Assembly (NCBI GenBank): GCA_944472155.2
Contig: OX235271.1
Coordinates: 27,970,977-28,034,976, forward strand
Length of the DNA stretch: 64,000 bases
DNA from: Trichobilharzia szidati
Taxonomy: Eukaryota; Platyhelminthes; Trematoda; Strigeidida; Schistosomatidae
Direction of reading: 5' to 3'
This document shows positions 19,738-31,060 of this stretch, piece after piece. Each line of letters opens with the position of its first letter. Within the stretch, counting starts at the first letter, position 1. Made by a program: the position numbers and the translations under genes. The notes beneath the pieces are model-generated. The model did no database searches. It saw only the letters and a list, made by a program, of their open reading frames with translations, and was not told the origin of the DNA.

Positions 19738-20440
19738 CCTAGGGCTCCTAGTCAAACAAAGGACTGCAACAGCATATCTCCATTTCGCGTTGTTCTCGTC
19801 AGTCAGTCCATAAGCCTTAATTTCCTTCTCATACGATCGATCCCATTTCATCCTTTTTGGTAGATGACCAGCTCATCATTCCCAATTTAAATCCCACTTG
19901 AGGGCAAGACTGGCACTTTATTTCACTCGGGGGTCTCCTCGGCATGTCTTGCCTGGTTCATAATCTGTCAGTCCCTTGTTGCTTACCCTTCCTAGCCGGC
20001 TGGCCATCTTATTTTCAGTATGGAGCGAAGAGGGTATCTGTTGACGGAAAACCCCAGCAGTGACGCAAGCGCCAAATCTCTGAACCACAGAGTGACTTGA
20101 AACTAGTGTTGAAAATCTTGATCTTGGTCCTTATTTTGAGGGAAGCAGATTTCTACACTGTTTTCGTGGGCTAAACGCTGTCTCTGCTGACAACTTGCTG
20201 GCTTTCACTTGTAAATGTTCAACTTTGCGAGACACGAGGAATAAATTATCCGCGAAATCCAGATATTTTATGGTCTTTTTGTCAGTCCTTGCGTATGCCG
20301 ATCTCCTTACTCCCCAAATTCTGTTAAATGATGTAGCTCACTTCAATGACGAAAGTCATCTGTGATAGTAAGTGGCCATGTCTTACTCCTGTCCGAAATT
20401 CAAACACTTCACTGAGCTTTCTCTAGTGAATTACTTGGTA
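19738..20440 (-). mobile_element. RTE-A LINE, old minus-strand copy
   Basis: Starts with the inverted end CCCTAGGGCTCCTAGTC and continues with inverted C-terminal, thumb and palm words (GTTGACGGAAAACCCCAGCA, TTGAAAATCTTGATCTTGGT) up to AGTCATCTGTGATAGTAAGTG. It ends in the sequence before motif C. A younger copy in the same orientation begins 9 bases to its right. Confidence 0.75.
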
Positions 20441-20448
20441 CGTGACAT

Positions 20449-21940
20449 AATTATTATTCCCTTGGGTTCCTAGTGGAACATAGGGCTTCAACTGCACGTC
20501 TCCACTTTCTTCTGTCTTCTGCTGTACTTTTCACCTGAATCCATGTTAGTCCATACTGTTTCAACTCTTCTTCACACGATCTCCTCCATGTCACCCTTGC
20601 ACCGACATCCCACTCGCCGCTTCCCTTTCAGGTTCCACTCGAGCTATGGCCTGATGCGCGAATTCACCCAGCGACCCCCTCAGCGAGTGTCCAATCCATC
20701 TCCACTTTCTCCTGCATATTTGTTGGGCGATTGGTTCTTGTTTTGTTTGTTCCCATAGTTTCTTGTTGGTTCTTGTTCTTTCCTGCCATCTGATCTTCAG
20801 TTTAGAGTGAACGAAGACAGCTGTTGATAAAGGTCTGCAACAGGCTGTTGGAAATATTCTTTGTGACCCGCCGACAAGTTTCTGATCCCTCCGTATAGAA
20901 GAACTGACTGACTTGACGTTTGTATTGAAAATCCGAATCACTTTGTTGTTGATTCAGGTTGAGTGACAGCGGAAGATTTCCAGATTGGTTGTTTCAGGTT
21001 GATGAGGAATGTGTTTCTCGCCTTCCCGATTCTCGCTCGATTTGACATCGTCGTCCATTCCTCGTGTAGTTGAGACAATGCGCCCTAGATAAGTGAATGA
21101 CGTAGCCTCTTTCAAATCCCTCCCGTTGATGGTGATTGGCAGTGGATGTTGCTGCTGCTGCTGTTGTTGTTGGTTGGTTATTTTCATATCCTCCATCTTG
21201 TCTATGTTCACCTGGAGTCCTTTCTTCTCTAGCTGCTTCTTCGGCCAGTTTGTTGGTTTTCGCTTGTAAGTCTTCGATTTTGTGTGACATCAAACATAAA
21301 TCATCCACACGCGAAATCCAGGTCTTCTAGATTCCTCACGTCGGTCCAAGATATCCCTGTCTTCTCGTTTCCCACTGTCTGACGCATAATCCAGTCCATC
21401 ACAATTAGGAATATCATTGGTGATAATACGCACCCTTGTCTGACTCCTGTGTTAACTCCAAACGCTTCGCCGAGTTTTCCGTTGTGGATCACTTTACGTG
21501 TGCCGTTGTTGTACGCTTGTTCGTGAAATAATTATATACCTGCTAAGTGTTCTTGGCACTCCACTCCATAGTGCTCGAGTAGTTTCCGAACTGCTTCACG
21601 GTCAACGCCATCGACGACCTTTTCAAAGTTGATAGAGTTGAGGTATAGATCTGACTGTTATTCTATGCTCTGTTCTCTGATGATTATGCATAATTTGATT
21701 TCTTCTGAGTCCAGCTTTACCTAGGCGGAGGCTTGTATCTTGAGAATCTTTTCATCTCTCCATGAGGATGTGGCTTAACACTTTCCTTGGGGTGGAGAGA
21801 AGCATGATTCCACGCCATTTCTCGCAAAGTTTCAATTCACCCTTCTTTGGTAGTTTGACAGTAGGTACCTTCCCTCCCTTCCAAAACTCCTTCAGTAGTG
21901 CGGTGAGCATATCGAATAAGATCTCTGTGAAATTTTAACA
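20449..21940 (-). mobile_element. RTE-A LINE, relatively young minus-strand copy
   Basis: Begins with inverted tail ATTATTCCCTTGGGTTCCTA and carries, on the minus strand, IRIFNTNVKSVSSSI, RIFPTACCRPLSTAVFV, MNIDKMEDMKI, TYLGRIVSTTRG and GEAFGVNTGVRQGCVLSPMI. The segment around 21300-21340 reads DVRNLEDLDFACG, so the motif C FADD is damaged to FACG in this frame. It extends right to about 21940 (GKVPTVKLPKKGEL equivalent). Four or five frames are needed to read it, so it is inactive. It shares its closest sequence with the copies at 23628 and 31620. Confidence 0.85.
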
Positions 21941-22194
21941 TACATTGGTTTAAACTAATACTAAGTTTCAAAGTTGACTATTGGAAGAAGAATTGAAATC
22001 ACCTAAAGAATACTTAAAAGCCAAAGGGAGTATGACAGATCTAATTATTCTTAGATCATACAGAAGAGCAATACTAGGACCTGTAGGTCTACCTATGGGC
22101 ATATTACTTTTCAACCGCGGGATTCAGTTAGGTTGACTATACTCGTCACAGTACTTTACTAGAACCTTAGAAAGTCCATTTCAAAATTAGTCAG

Positions 22195-22415
22195 TATCAT
22201 AATTAGTAGTAGATTAGTCTTATTCAGTAGCAGAATACTCGTCAGACGCCCGAAAGGTCCAGATTTGATTCTAGGCCTAGTAGACAGTAAGTTCAGTAAA
22301 GGTGGAGGCTTGAATGAGAGATTAATGACTCCACCCTATAAAACAGCGACACCATCACTACTGAAACTTCAAAGCCTAAAGCCCTGAGGTTCCACTGGGA
22401 ATGAAAAGCAAAACC
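22195..22415 (+). repeat. Decayed SINE-1-type copy
   Basis: GGTCCAGATTTGATTCTAGG stands where the B box lies. ACTCCACCCTATAAAACAGC, ACTACTGAAACTTCAAAGCC and GCCCTGAGGTTCCACTGGGA follow in SINE-1 order. Confidence 0.6.
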
Positions 22416-22740
22416 ATTTGGTTCAATAATAGTTCCCAAATTGGAATTCAGTATGTACTACACAAATTTTAATCCTTAACTTTATCAGTTGGTTACTCAA
22501 CCATCGGATAACTTATAACGACTACTACTATGTGTACTCTTAGCTGGATAGTTTATTCGCGAAGCTTTCATCGCCCTACTAGGCAACATCTTCAGCGCAT
22601 ACTTCGATTTGAAGAGCTTTGTAATATGAAAACACTTATTGATGCTAAAATTAGTCAAAATAGGCGCAAATTCAACTGAAATAAGCATTTCGAACTGTAG
22701 AATGTACCTACTTAAATTTTATCACCACTTTGGTTGAGGT

Positions 22741-23130
22741 ATGCCACAAGCTAAGTTAAACAATAGCAGCCACCTCAACTACATGACCTTCGAAATGACC
22801 GAATAGAGTTACATATGGCATAATCGAATCAAATTATGTCTACTGTTCTGAATCCCAAGAAGGCCGATCGTTTGATTACTGTGTGAATGAATAATCGACT
22901 AATTAGAGTTACTCAATTATGAATATGCCTGATAGGAAGCTTGACTTGATAATTTGAATTTCGAGGTAGAAAATAAAGAATAGAATTAGAAGTATAAACG
23001 AGTACCAGAACATCATGATCTCTACTCATCTTTTTAACAGTTTTGAAGCTTTTGTTGTCCAACAGTTCTGATTAGTTGTTAAACGTTCATACGGTGAATA
23101 GCTGCTATAGTTTAACTTCCTCAAGGCATT
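22741..23130 (+). repeat. Repeat E copy 1
   Basis: Shares a diverged colinear series of words with 33735-34145: ACAATAGCAGCCAC, CGATCGTTTGATTACTGTGTGAATGAATA, AGTACCAGAACATCATGATC, GTTTTGAAGCTTTTG and GCTGCTATAGTTTAACT. No coding frame and no tRNA head are visible. An unnamed dispersed repeat. Confidence 0.5.
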
Positions 23131-25010
23131 CAGAAGTCTGGAATTCCTTCTTCCTTTCACCTTCTTCTCTGCTGTCCTTTTAGATTGGCTCTACGAATGC
23201 CTATTATCTTTCGTCTCCTTCGTCTTTCTCTTGGACTCACGCCCAGTTTGTCGCTTTCCCATTGGGTTCTACTCAATGGTTTGTCTGGCGTGCCATGTTA
23301 TTCAACGATCTCCTCAGCGTACTGTTCCCTATCTTTCTCCATTCACTTCGGCACACCTTTGTAAGTCGATAAGTTCTTGATTAGTTTCTTCCTAGAGTTT
23401 CTTGTTGCGAATTCTTTCTGGCAGGCCATTTTGATGTTCAGCATGGAACCAGTGAAGTCTGGTGGTGTCAATAAAAGTCTGCAACAGACCGTTGAAAATG
23501 CTATTCACGACTCGTGCTCCAGGTTTCTGATTCTTATATAGAAGTGACTTAACAGTGGTGTTGAAAATCCGAATCTGGTTCTATAATGTAACCGAGCACA
23601 GTAGATTTCTAAAATGATTTCTATTTATTATTTATTATTGTTCTCTTGGGTTCCTAGTGGAACATAGGGCTTCAACTACACGTCTCCACTTGCTTCTGTC
23701 TTCTGCTGTACTTTTCACTTGCATCCATGTTAGTCCATGCTGTTTCAACTCCTCTTCACACGATCTCCTCCATGTCACCCTTCGACGTCCTACTCGCCGC
23801 TTCCCTTTCGGGTTCCACTCGAGCACTGGCCTTACGCGCGAGGCCACCTAACGGCCTCCTCAGCCAGCGAGTGTCCAATCCATCTCCACTTTCTCCTGCA
23901 TATTCGTTGGGCGATTGGTTCTTGCTTTGTTTGTTTCTTCCCATAGTTTCTTGTTGGTGAATCTTTCTGGCCATCTGATCTTCAGTATAGAGCCAGCGAA
24001 GACAGCTGTTGATAAAGGTCTGCAACAGGCTGTTGGGAATATTCTTTGTGACCCACCGCCAAGTTTCTGATCCCTCCGTATAGAAGAACTGACTGACTTG
24101 ACGTTTGTATTGAAAATCCGAATCACTGTGTTGTTGATGCAGGCTGAGTGACAGTGGAAGATTTCCAGATTGGTTGTTTCAGGTTGATGAATATGTTTCT
24201 CGCCTTCCTGATTCTCGCTCGATTTGACATCATCGTCCGTTCCTCGTGTAGTTGAGACAATGCAATGGCTTTGACATCGTCACTTGTTTCGACTACCTGT
24301 ATTTGAAACTATGATGACTAGATAATTGAAGGAAGTGATCTCTTTCAAATATCGCCGATCTGTAATGATCCGGGTGCTTGTTATTGTTGGCTGGTTGGAT
24401 ATCTTCACCCCCTCCGTCGTCTATATATCCACCTGAAGTTATGTCTGCAATGACTGCCTCTTCTGTCCATTCGCCAGTTTTCGCCTGTAAGTCTTCGAGT
24501 CGGTGTGTGACATTAGACATAAATCCGGATCTCCTAGTGTTCTTATCGGTCCAACGTACAGTGTTCCACATTATTGATTCTAAGACAATTAGGAATAGTA
24601 TCAATGATAGTAGTCAGCCACCTCTACAAAGGTTTCGCTGAGTTTCCTTTCCGTAATCACCTGATATGTGACATTGTCATATAACTATTGAATGAGGTTG
24701 ATAAAGATTTGGAGGACTCTGTGGTGTTGAATGAGTTTCCGAATTACACTGCAATCAATGCTGTTGAAGTCCTTTCCAAAGTCGATGAAATTGAGGTAGA
24801 GATTTGACTGCCATTCTATAGTTTAATCCAGCTTGTTCCCCCGGCCGAAATTCTGCATTCAGTGCATCTTTTTTAATTTTATTCAGGATCACGAGACTTA
24901 GTATTTTGTTAGGCGTTGACATCAACATGATTCCTCGCCAGTTTTCTCTGAGGCCTAAGTCACTTCTTCTTTGAAACTGTTTGGTTTCTTTGAAATTCAC
25001 TGAAAAAAGC
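23115..25010 (-). mobile_element. RTE-A LINE, old copy, split by a younger one
   Basis: Left part 23115-23620 and right part 24266-25010 are consecutive segments of one decayed minus-strand copy. The left ends in CAGTAGATTTCTAAAATG and the right resumes with CTTTGACATCGTCACTTG, words only about 60-70 bases apart in the copy at 592-985. The right part encodes on the minus strand RRSDLGLRENWRGIMLMSTP and RPGEQAGLNYRMAV (RT palm), with many stops. Confidence 0.7.
23628..24265 (-). mobile_element. RTE-A LINE nested in an older RTE-A
   Basis: Starts TTATTATTTATTATTGTTCTC with inverted CCTATGTTCCACTAGGAAC, then minus-strand MASRVRPVLEWNPKGKRRVG, LQTFINSCLRWLYTEDQMAR and IRIFNTNVKSVSSSI. It stops abruptly at GTTGAGACAATGCA, the 5' truncation point, where older RTE-A sequence resumes. 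Confidence 0.75.
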
Positions 25011-25137
25011 CTGTTGTCCAGATCAACCCATAACTCAACATCACATTAACAAAAGGGTGACCAAAAGGTCAAACTTCAGGTCAATGAAACGATCGATACC
25101 AGTACAAGTTAACATAAAGTTAATAAAATGTCTGAAG

Positions 25138-25343
25138 ACAATCACTTTATTTTATTTTATTTTGATTCTGATTACAGCTTGATTCCACACCGTAATTTCA
25201 GTACAAGTATGGAATTTTCAGCTTGGATATCGGTAGCCCAAATTTCAGGCCGACCATAGATATCGGGTGTGTGCCGGCAGGGGATCGAACCCAGGACCGT
25301 GTGCATGGTCGGCGAGAGTCCTAACCACTGTGCCACCGACGCA
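25138..25343 (-). mobile_element. SINE-2, minus-strand copy
   Basis: From right to left on the minus strand: GCGTCGGTGGCACAGTGGTT, GGTCCTGGGTTCGATCCCC, then CACACCCGATATCTATGGTC, GGCCTGAAATTTGGGCTACC and a TAAAATAAAATAAAG end. The head resembles SINE-1, while the tail is that of the element at 9625-9803. Confidence 0.8.
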
Positions 25344-25639
25344 CAAGACAATCATGTGAGACAATTATTACATCATTCATAAAGAACACGAAAATATTTA
25401 TTCCTACTGAAGCAAACACAGAAGAGGTTTCCTGCCTGGAGGGACGTCGAAAGCTCTGCAGTTAAAAAAATCAACCACAGCTTAGAGAACATGAAATCAC
25501 ATCAGAAAACGTTAACACTTGAACTACAAATTCTCTTCCCTATTTCTCGATATGGACTTTCAAAACAAATCGAATTAAAATGCTGTCATCAAGTAACTTA
25601 CTGTTGTGAATCAAATCAGTTGAAGTGATAACTTGAAAA

Positions 25640-26290
25640 ACATAAAAACGAAAACAAAACCAAATAGAATATTAAAAAAGAATTTAGAACAATTAGTTCT
25701 CTTTATGAATTTAGATGAAGCAATACGAAGACGTAATTCGTCTGAATCTTGTGTATGATTTATTTGCGTAACACATTTCGAACAATCTGACCACACACAC
25801 ACGGACTTGTCATAGAAATATATATGAAATTAATAGAGAGTTAAGAGGTGAGAAAATAAACTACTTAGGTAAAGTTAGAAGGACATATTGAAGGTCAAAA
25901 TAGCAATGAAGACCACTAAACCAAACAGCAGAGGTAATAGTACATCTGCTATGGTATCAACACAAAATTTACCAAGGAAGCTGGTTTAATGTGATGACGA
26001 ATTGTTTTTGAACGCATAAAGGTGGTTTAAACTTCGTAATTTCCAGCTAGGGCTTCCACAAACATTAGGATACACCCCGAACACGTTTTATAGATAGGTT
26101 TAAAAGATCTGTTAACGTCAATTAGATGTCCTGTTTCTATAATATGTTTCACAGCAGGTGGAGCTAGGTCTCCTATTCTCACCATTATTGGGTTCTGAAG
26201 ATTCCATTTGTTTCTGAAGCCATTAGTAAGGTGCCTCTTCAGTAGAATCCAATGAATATGCACTGAAGACACACTTGTTGAAGAAGAAAG
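25640..26290 (-). pseudogene. Penelope-like element, inverted left copy
   Basis: The minus strand reads PPAVKHIIETGHLIDVNRSF, KPIYKTCSGCILMFVEAL and AGNYEV. These are the C-terminal words after the GIY-YIG core in this PLE subfamily (IE.GHLIDV.R.F.PIYKT.SGR.L.FVEALAI). Left of 26027 the inverted 3' untranslated region runs to about 25640 and matches, in reverse, the region right of 26800. With the copy at 26290-27410 it forms a head-to-head pair. The coding part is 5'-truncated near 26225. Confidence 0.75.
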
Positions 26291-27410
26291 AAAGTTGACA
26301 CAAACTCTGGTTGATAACAGGCATCCAGACAAGTTCATCAGGAGATATAAAGTAGTCAGAACACCAAGACACACTCTACAACTCGCCCCTAAGAAAGACG
26401 TGTACATCAAGCTACCCTATATGGGGCATCATAGCAGCTTGATAACTAGACAAAGACTGAACGCTGCTGTTAAAAAGACTTTTTATGCAGCTAATATCAT
26501 AATGATTGAAAATGTGAGGCTAATATATCTATCTAAGCCCTTCGAACATGCTAAAAATGATGTCACATCCCACTGTATTTACAAACATACATAGGGAGGA
26601 CTCATCGATCTCTGCAAGTAAGGGCTGGTTTCAGACCATATTCCTAAATGGCTCCAGAAACAAGTGGAATCTTCAGAACCCATTAATGGGAACATATTAT
26701 AGAGACAGGACATATAGTTAACGTTAAAATCTTTTAAACCTATCTATAAAACGTGTTTGGGGTGTATCCTAATGTTTGTGGAACCCTAGCTGGCAATCGG
26801 GAAGTTTAAACCACCTTTATACGTTGAAAAACAATTCGTCATCATATTAAACCTTTCTTGGTAAATTTCGTTTTGATACCATAGCAGATAGCGTCGGTGG
26901 TATAGCGGTTAGGACGCTCACCGACCATGTATGTGGTCCGAGGTACGATCCGCGGCCGAAGCACTGCCTTATCTTACTAAGCCAGAGCTAAAGCTGGTGA
27001 AGAGGAAAGGTTGGGCATGAGGCTAGCAACCCCATCCTATAAGATAAACATTGCTACAGAAACTTCAAACCACTAGCTTGAAGCCCTATGTTCCACCTGG
27101 GGAACGCGAAGGAAAATAAAGGTAAAAAAGTAAAAAAAAACCCATAGCAGATGTACTATTACCTCTGCTATTCGGTTTAGTGGTCTTCATTGTTATTTTC
27201 ACTTTGAATATGACCTTTTAACTTGACCTAAGTAGTTTATTTTCTCACCTCTCACCTCTTTATTAATTTCCTATGACAAGTCCGTGTGTGATGGATCAGA
27301 TTGTTCGAAATGTGTTGCGCAAATACATCAGACAACACGATTCAGACAAATTACGTCTTCTTATTGCCTTATCTAAACTAAAAAAGAACTCAGAAAAATA
27401 GAAACAGCAG
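26290..27410 (+). pseudogene. Penelope-like element, right copy of the pair
   Basis: The frame at 26295-26594 holds PDKFIRRYKVVRTPRHTLQL, KKDVYIKLPYMGHHSSLITR, LNAAVKKTFYAANIIMIENV and NDVTSHCIYKHT. This is the PLE RT C-terminus leading into the GIY-YIG start (HC-Y-F expected; KHT then stop). Downstream, out of frame, come GHIVNVK and CGTLAGNREV, then a 3' region to about 27410. A stop at 26592 cuts the protein just before the endonuclease core. A SINE-1 interrupts the 3' region at 26890. Confidence 0.8.
26890..27141 (+). mobile_element. SINE-1 inserted in the PLE, exact target duplication
   Basis: GCGTCGGTGGTATAGCGGTT head, CTAAGCCAGAGCTAAAGCTG and GGGCATGAGGCTAGCAACCC body, and GCTTGAAGCCCTATGTTCCA tail ending in an A-rich stretch. 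CCATAGCAGAT is present on both sides, at 26879-26889 and 27142-27152, an exact 11-base duplication. The PLE reads continuously if the SINE and one duplicate are skipped. Confidence 0.9.
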
Positions 27411-27599
27411 TTGTATGTTAGAGAAATCCAACATCTTACTTCAAAGTTATGCACTTTAGCTTACATAAAGTGAGTGAAGTTAGCTCAAATGAATAAGAGT
27501 AGACAACTGAAAAAGTTTGACTTAAGGGACTGGAAGTCAGGGAAGCAAGAATAATGAACATATGTCAAATGACAACGACGACGGTAATGATAAACAAAA

Positions 27600-27960
27600 C
27601 AGAGTAGTGCTCACCAAGGACTGACTACAGGATGAATTTGCCTAAAGTTCCAGTGGGAAGTCGTCACCAGCGGGGTTAAATACGAGCCGATGACATTAGC
27701 TTACGATGGCGCTATACACCGCAAACTGGAAGAAATTAGTGTTGATGAGTTATCAGATTCCATCCAAGTGGTTGAATGGTCTATAAGCTCACCTCGTAAC
27801 CTGAAGGTCTTGGGGGTTTGGTCCCTAGTAGGGTTGTGGGTGCGAATTGCCGGAAAATCCTAAACAAGGAGGAAACAGTACTCCAGTCCAGAACTGCCTG
27901 GTGGTGTTCATTAGTTCTCTAACTGTGATGCCAGTTGGGGATCAATCTTGAAATCAATCA
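27600..27960 (+). repeat. SINE-3, plus-strand copy
   Basis: GTGCTCACCAAGGACTGACT, CTACAGGATG, AGTTCCAGTGGGAAGTCGTC, ACCAGCGGGG, then the tRNA-like part CCAAGTGGTTGAATGGTC..AAGGTCTTGGGGGTTTGGTC and GGGTGCGAATTGCCG. The tail contains GTTCTCTAACTGTGATGCCAG. It is one of the more complete copies of the composite (body plus tRNA-like) form. Confidence 0.65.
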
Positions 27961-29065
27961 AATCCCTGGAGGCAAACACTCAAAAACAACCTAGTGGTAT
28001 TGACTCTAGAAATTCATGTTAAGCATTCGTAAAGACTATGCTTAATCTAATATCTTTGGAAGCACTGAAGAGATCTAACCCTGAGGGAGGGACATTGAAA
28101 GCTTCACGCTTAAATCATCCGGGTCAAAGAACACAATCCTATCTAGAATGAGCATATATAATATGCTATATGGCATTAATTTCTGAAGAATATTCACCTT
28201 ACCTTGTGGTTACTGCTCACACAAGCAGATTAGACACTAGATAGACGTCAACCATCTCAACTGGCTCAAATCAAAAGTCAAACAATACAAAAGTGGTAAC
28301 ATGCACTAGTCTGATCAAAACTGACTCACTTCCAAGCTGTGCTAATACTGATTCTGGCTAATATTTATCGTCAGTGAGCACAAAGTCTTAAACGGAAAGT
28401 CAGCATTATTCACTGTAGATAAGAAGAAATTCTTAATAAGTCTTCGTAAACATATACGGAATCTACACCTTTGTGAAAATAAGTTAATTGATACGGATGG
28501 AACATGCGTTACACAGGTAAGGATTTCATCTACCGTAACTTTTATACTAGAGACAACTAGCTTAGTCTACAGATGGTATTCTCTTCAAGGATGAACGATA
28601 TCAAGTGAATGTTTGCCAGAAATATTCAACAGTTAGAGAGCTGAAAGTTCTAAGGTCAGTATTCTACGATTAAGTCACTAGATCGGAATTCCAACAACTA
28701 CAATGAAGTCATGAAATCACACTGATGAAGAATCCCCAGTTATTACTAAGAAAGATATGACCGACAGATATTTCCAGGTGCCTTACAAACCTTAGCTGTG
28801 CTTCAATTTATAAAAGTTCTCTAACTGATATTAACCCTTAATGAAGATTGACTTCAAAGAAGGATTTGATTGAAATGTGAAGCCCAAACTGCTGTCAGAC
28901 AGAAAAGGAAATGATTAAATGAAGTTGTCGAAATTTACTCCTCACCCCGACAGTTTCCTGTCACCCTTGATAACTCCAATATTCGAATGTATCCTTAGGA
29001 AGTATCACTCGAAAACGACCATGACGGTGAGAATGAAACAATCACTCCAGAACATGAAAGATGTT
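27961..29065. other. Spacer, nothing recognised
   Basis: AT-rich sequence without an open frame of note and without a repeat that I can match elsewhere in the window. It may include an old, unrecognisable insertion. Confidence 0.5.
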
Positions 29066-29700
29066 TACGTCCTGTGGTGGTGAGACATGGCCATTGAGAG
29101 CGGAAGATATGAAAAGATTGTCTGTTTTTGACCACAGATGTTTACGATCTCTTTCTCGCGTTAGGTGGTATAATAAAGTAAGTAGTGTTGACGTTAGGCG
29201 TAGAGTGTTGGGCAAAGAGGGAAAATCAATCGAAGAGGCTATAAAGTTACATAGATTGAGATGGTTAGGTCACGTGCTGCGCATGCCTAACCATCACCTC
29301 CCCCGACGGACGGGCATTACTAGCTGATATAGGTGCAGGTTGGTTGGAAAAGAGTAAGTGGTGGCCAAACAAAAACATGGCCTCATCAATCCATGAAATC
29401 CCTGACAGTTAAACTGAGTCAGTCAGGTAGGGAGATGCAGACTTCCGGGTTGGGGCCCACCCTCGGGACTCTAAGAATCAATGGCTGGAGACAATAGGTG
29501 ACATGGCTCAAAATCGTTGTCAATGGCTTACGCAGATGTATTCAGTCTCTGTAATCTTTCATATTACTGTGTTTCACTCTTATACTTGTAAAAACTCTAT
29601 TGATATTCTTCACTCATTTTCTTGTCTACCTTTGTGTGCTCTTTGGAACGTGGCAGGTCGAACTGCTGCATTTCGGTGCCAAGTTCTATGTTGAATCCAG
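29066..29700 (+). mobile_element. RTE-B LINE, 5'-truncated 3' end
   Basis: The frame at 29061-29327 reads [35 protein letters not shown] and [20 protein letters not shown], ending LPRRTGITS-stop. It is near-identical to the C-terminus of the 60-64 kb element but in frame where that copy has lost two bases. The 3' untranslated part (GTGGTGGCCAAACA, GGAGATGCAGACTTCCGG, CTTTCATA, TGTGTGCT) continues to about 29700, beyond where the 60-kb copy leaves the window. It therefore supplies the RTE-B 3' end (GTTCTATGTTGAATCCAGCC). Confidence 0.88.
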
Positions 29701-29982
29701 CCAACCAGCCTGTTCTTTCATAATGACGAATAGGCAAAGAATAACTTCAGTAATACAATTTACACTGAACCGTGTCTGAATACAAGCTTAACTTCATCCA
29801 ACATTTTAAAACCGTTACGTCCGTGCTTGAACAGGAATAGAAGACACCTGCAGACAACACTGCCTATTGAGATACTAGCAATGGTCAAAATACCTAAAGT
29901 ACAATTAGAAAAGAAACAAACATCGAATGTTGAGCTTCTCCGACAACATCAATGAAAATCACCAAATGAGTGAAAGTGACAC

Positions 29983-31060
29983 ACATTCAAATCATACCTG
30001 TACTCATATTCTGAAAAACAAATAAACAGCGAAAGTATAATGAAAAATTATACAAAACTACAAATCACAAATCCACCCACACTCATCAATCTCTCACTCA
30101 CACTGTCTCGTCGAATAGTCGGATCTCCAGCAAGGTAGTAGGGTGTACGGCTGTCACGCAATAACTCCAACTAACCAGTTGACCAGATAAAACATGCAAG
30201 TACCTAATACGTGCATGAATGACTGGACATACTGGATAGTTGATTGCAGTGAATCACTTCATCAATACAGTCGTACATCTAACTACCTCACTGATTCTGA
30301 TACGACACAATACAACTACTATCTGCAACACCTAACCAAATCACCACCGTCGAATTCGCCGTCAAATCTACAATGGAAGAAAACACAATACATTAGTCGG
30401 AATAAAGAACTGCTAGACACCAACCAACTTACTCAATACAACACATAACAATCTCAAGAGAGAAAGCACTATCGATGGAGATAGAAATCAAACATATACC
30501 ACCTTCATTAGTATCCCAAAACAAACACCCATTTGTGTTCATCTTCTCAATGTGATGAGTACAAATACACGGGATGATACTGGTCACCTTCCGTTCCTTC
30601 CCTTGCTTCCTCGACTTCTCAGTAGAACATACTACATCAGCCAAACATCTCCTTCACACTCGGTTTACTGCGTCACATTCACTCACCACGATCACTGCTT
30701 AACAACCTTCATTTCATATTCATATGATATTCTCCATATCACTCTCACTTGATGCTTCACATCCAGCTTCCACTCAACAGATTGATGAGTGAGTGATGTT
30801 CAATCCATCTCCGTTAGCTTCTGAATATTTTTTGGGTGAAAGGGTTCAAGGGTGATTGATTACCAGAATTTCTTGCTGATCACACTTCTCACTTGGCCAT
30901 TGGATTTTCAGCATCGAGAAAGAGTAGGCAGCTAGCTAGCTGTTGATGAATATCCCCAGGAGACTTTTGGAGTCGATTTAGGCAATGACCACGCTAAGTC
31001 CCTGAATCATATATAGAGGCACTGACCAACTTGACATAAACGTTGTAGACCTTCACACTG
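29983..31060. repeat. Inverted duplication, arm A
   Basis: ACATTCAAATCATACCTGTA at the left edge, then a long stretch whose reverse complement is found at 35630-36665. Agreement is close over the first 550 bases (the ORFs at 30194-30448 and 36179-36430 are the same frame with few changes) and looser further in. The arm includes the 3' part of an older RTE-A copy. No protein family is recognised in the shared frame (CMNDWTYWIVDCSESLHQYS). Confidence 0.8.

Noticed and set aside
27860..27960. Short regularly spaced repeats suggestive of a CRISPR array
   Set aside because: No array of equal repeats and spacers exists anywhere in the window; the genome is animal.
30194..30448. 84-codon frame shared with 36179-36430 as a possible conserved gene
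   Set aside because: Both lie in the two arms of the inverted duplication, so identity reflects duplication of DNA, not selection on protein. No motif.
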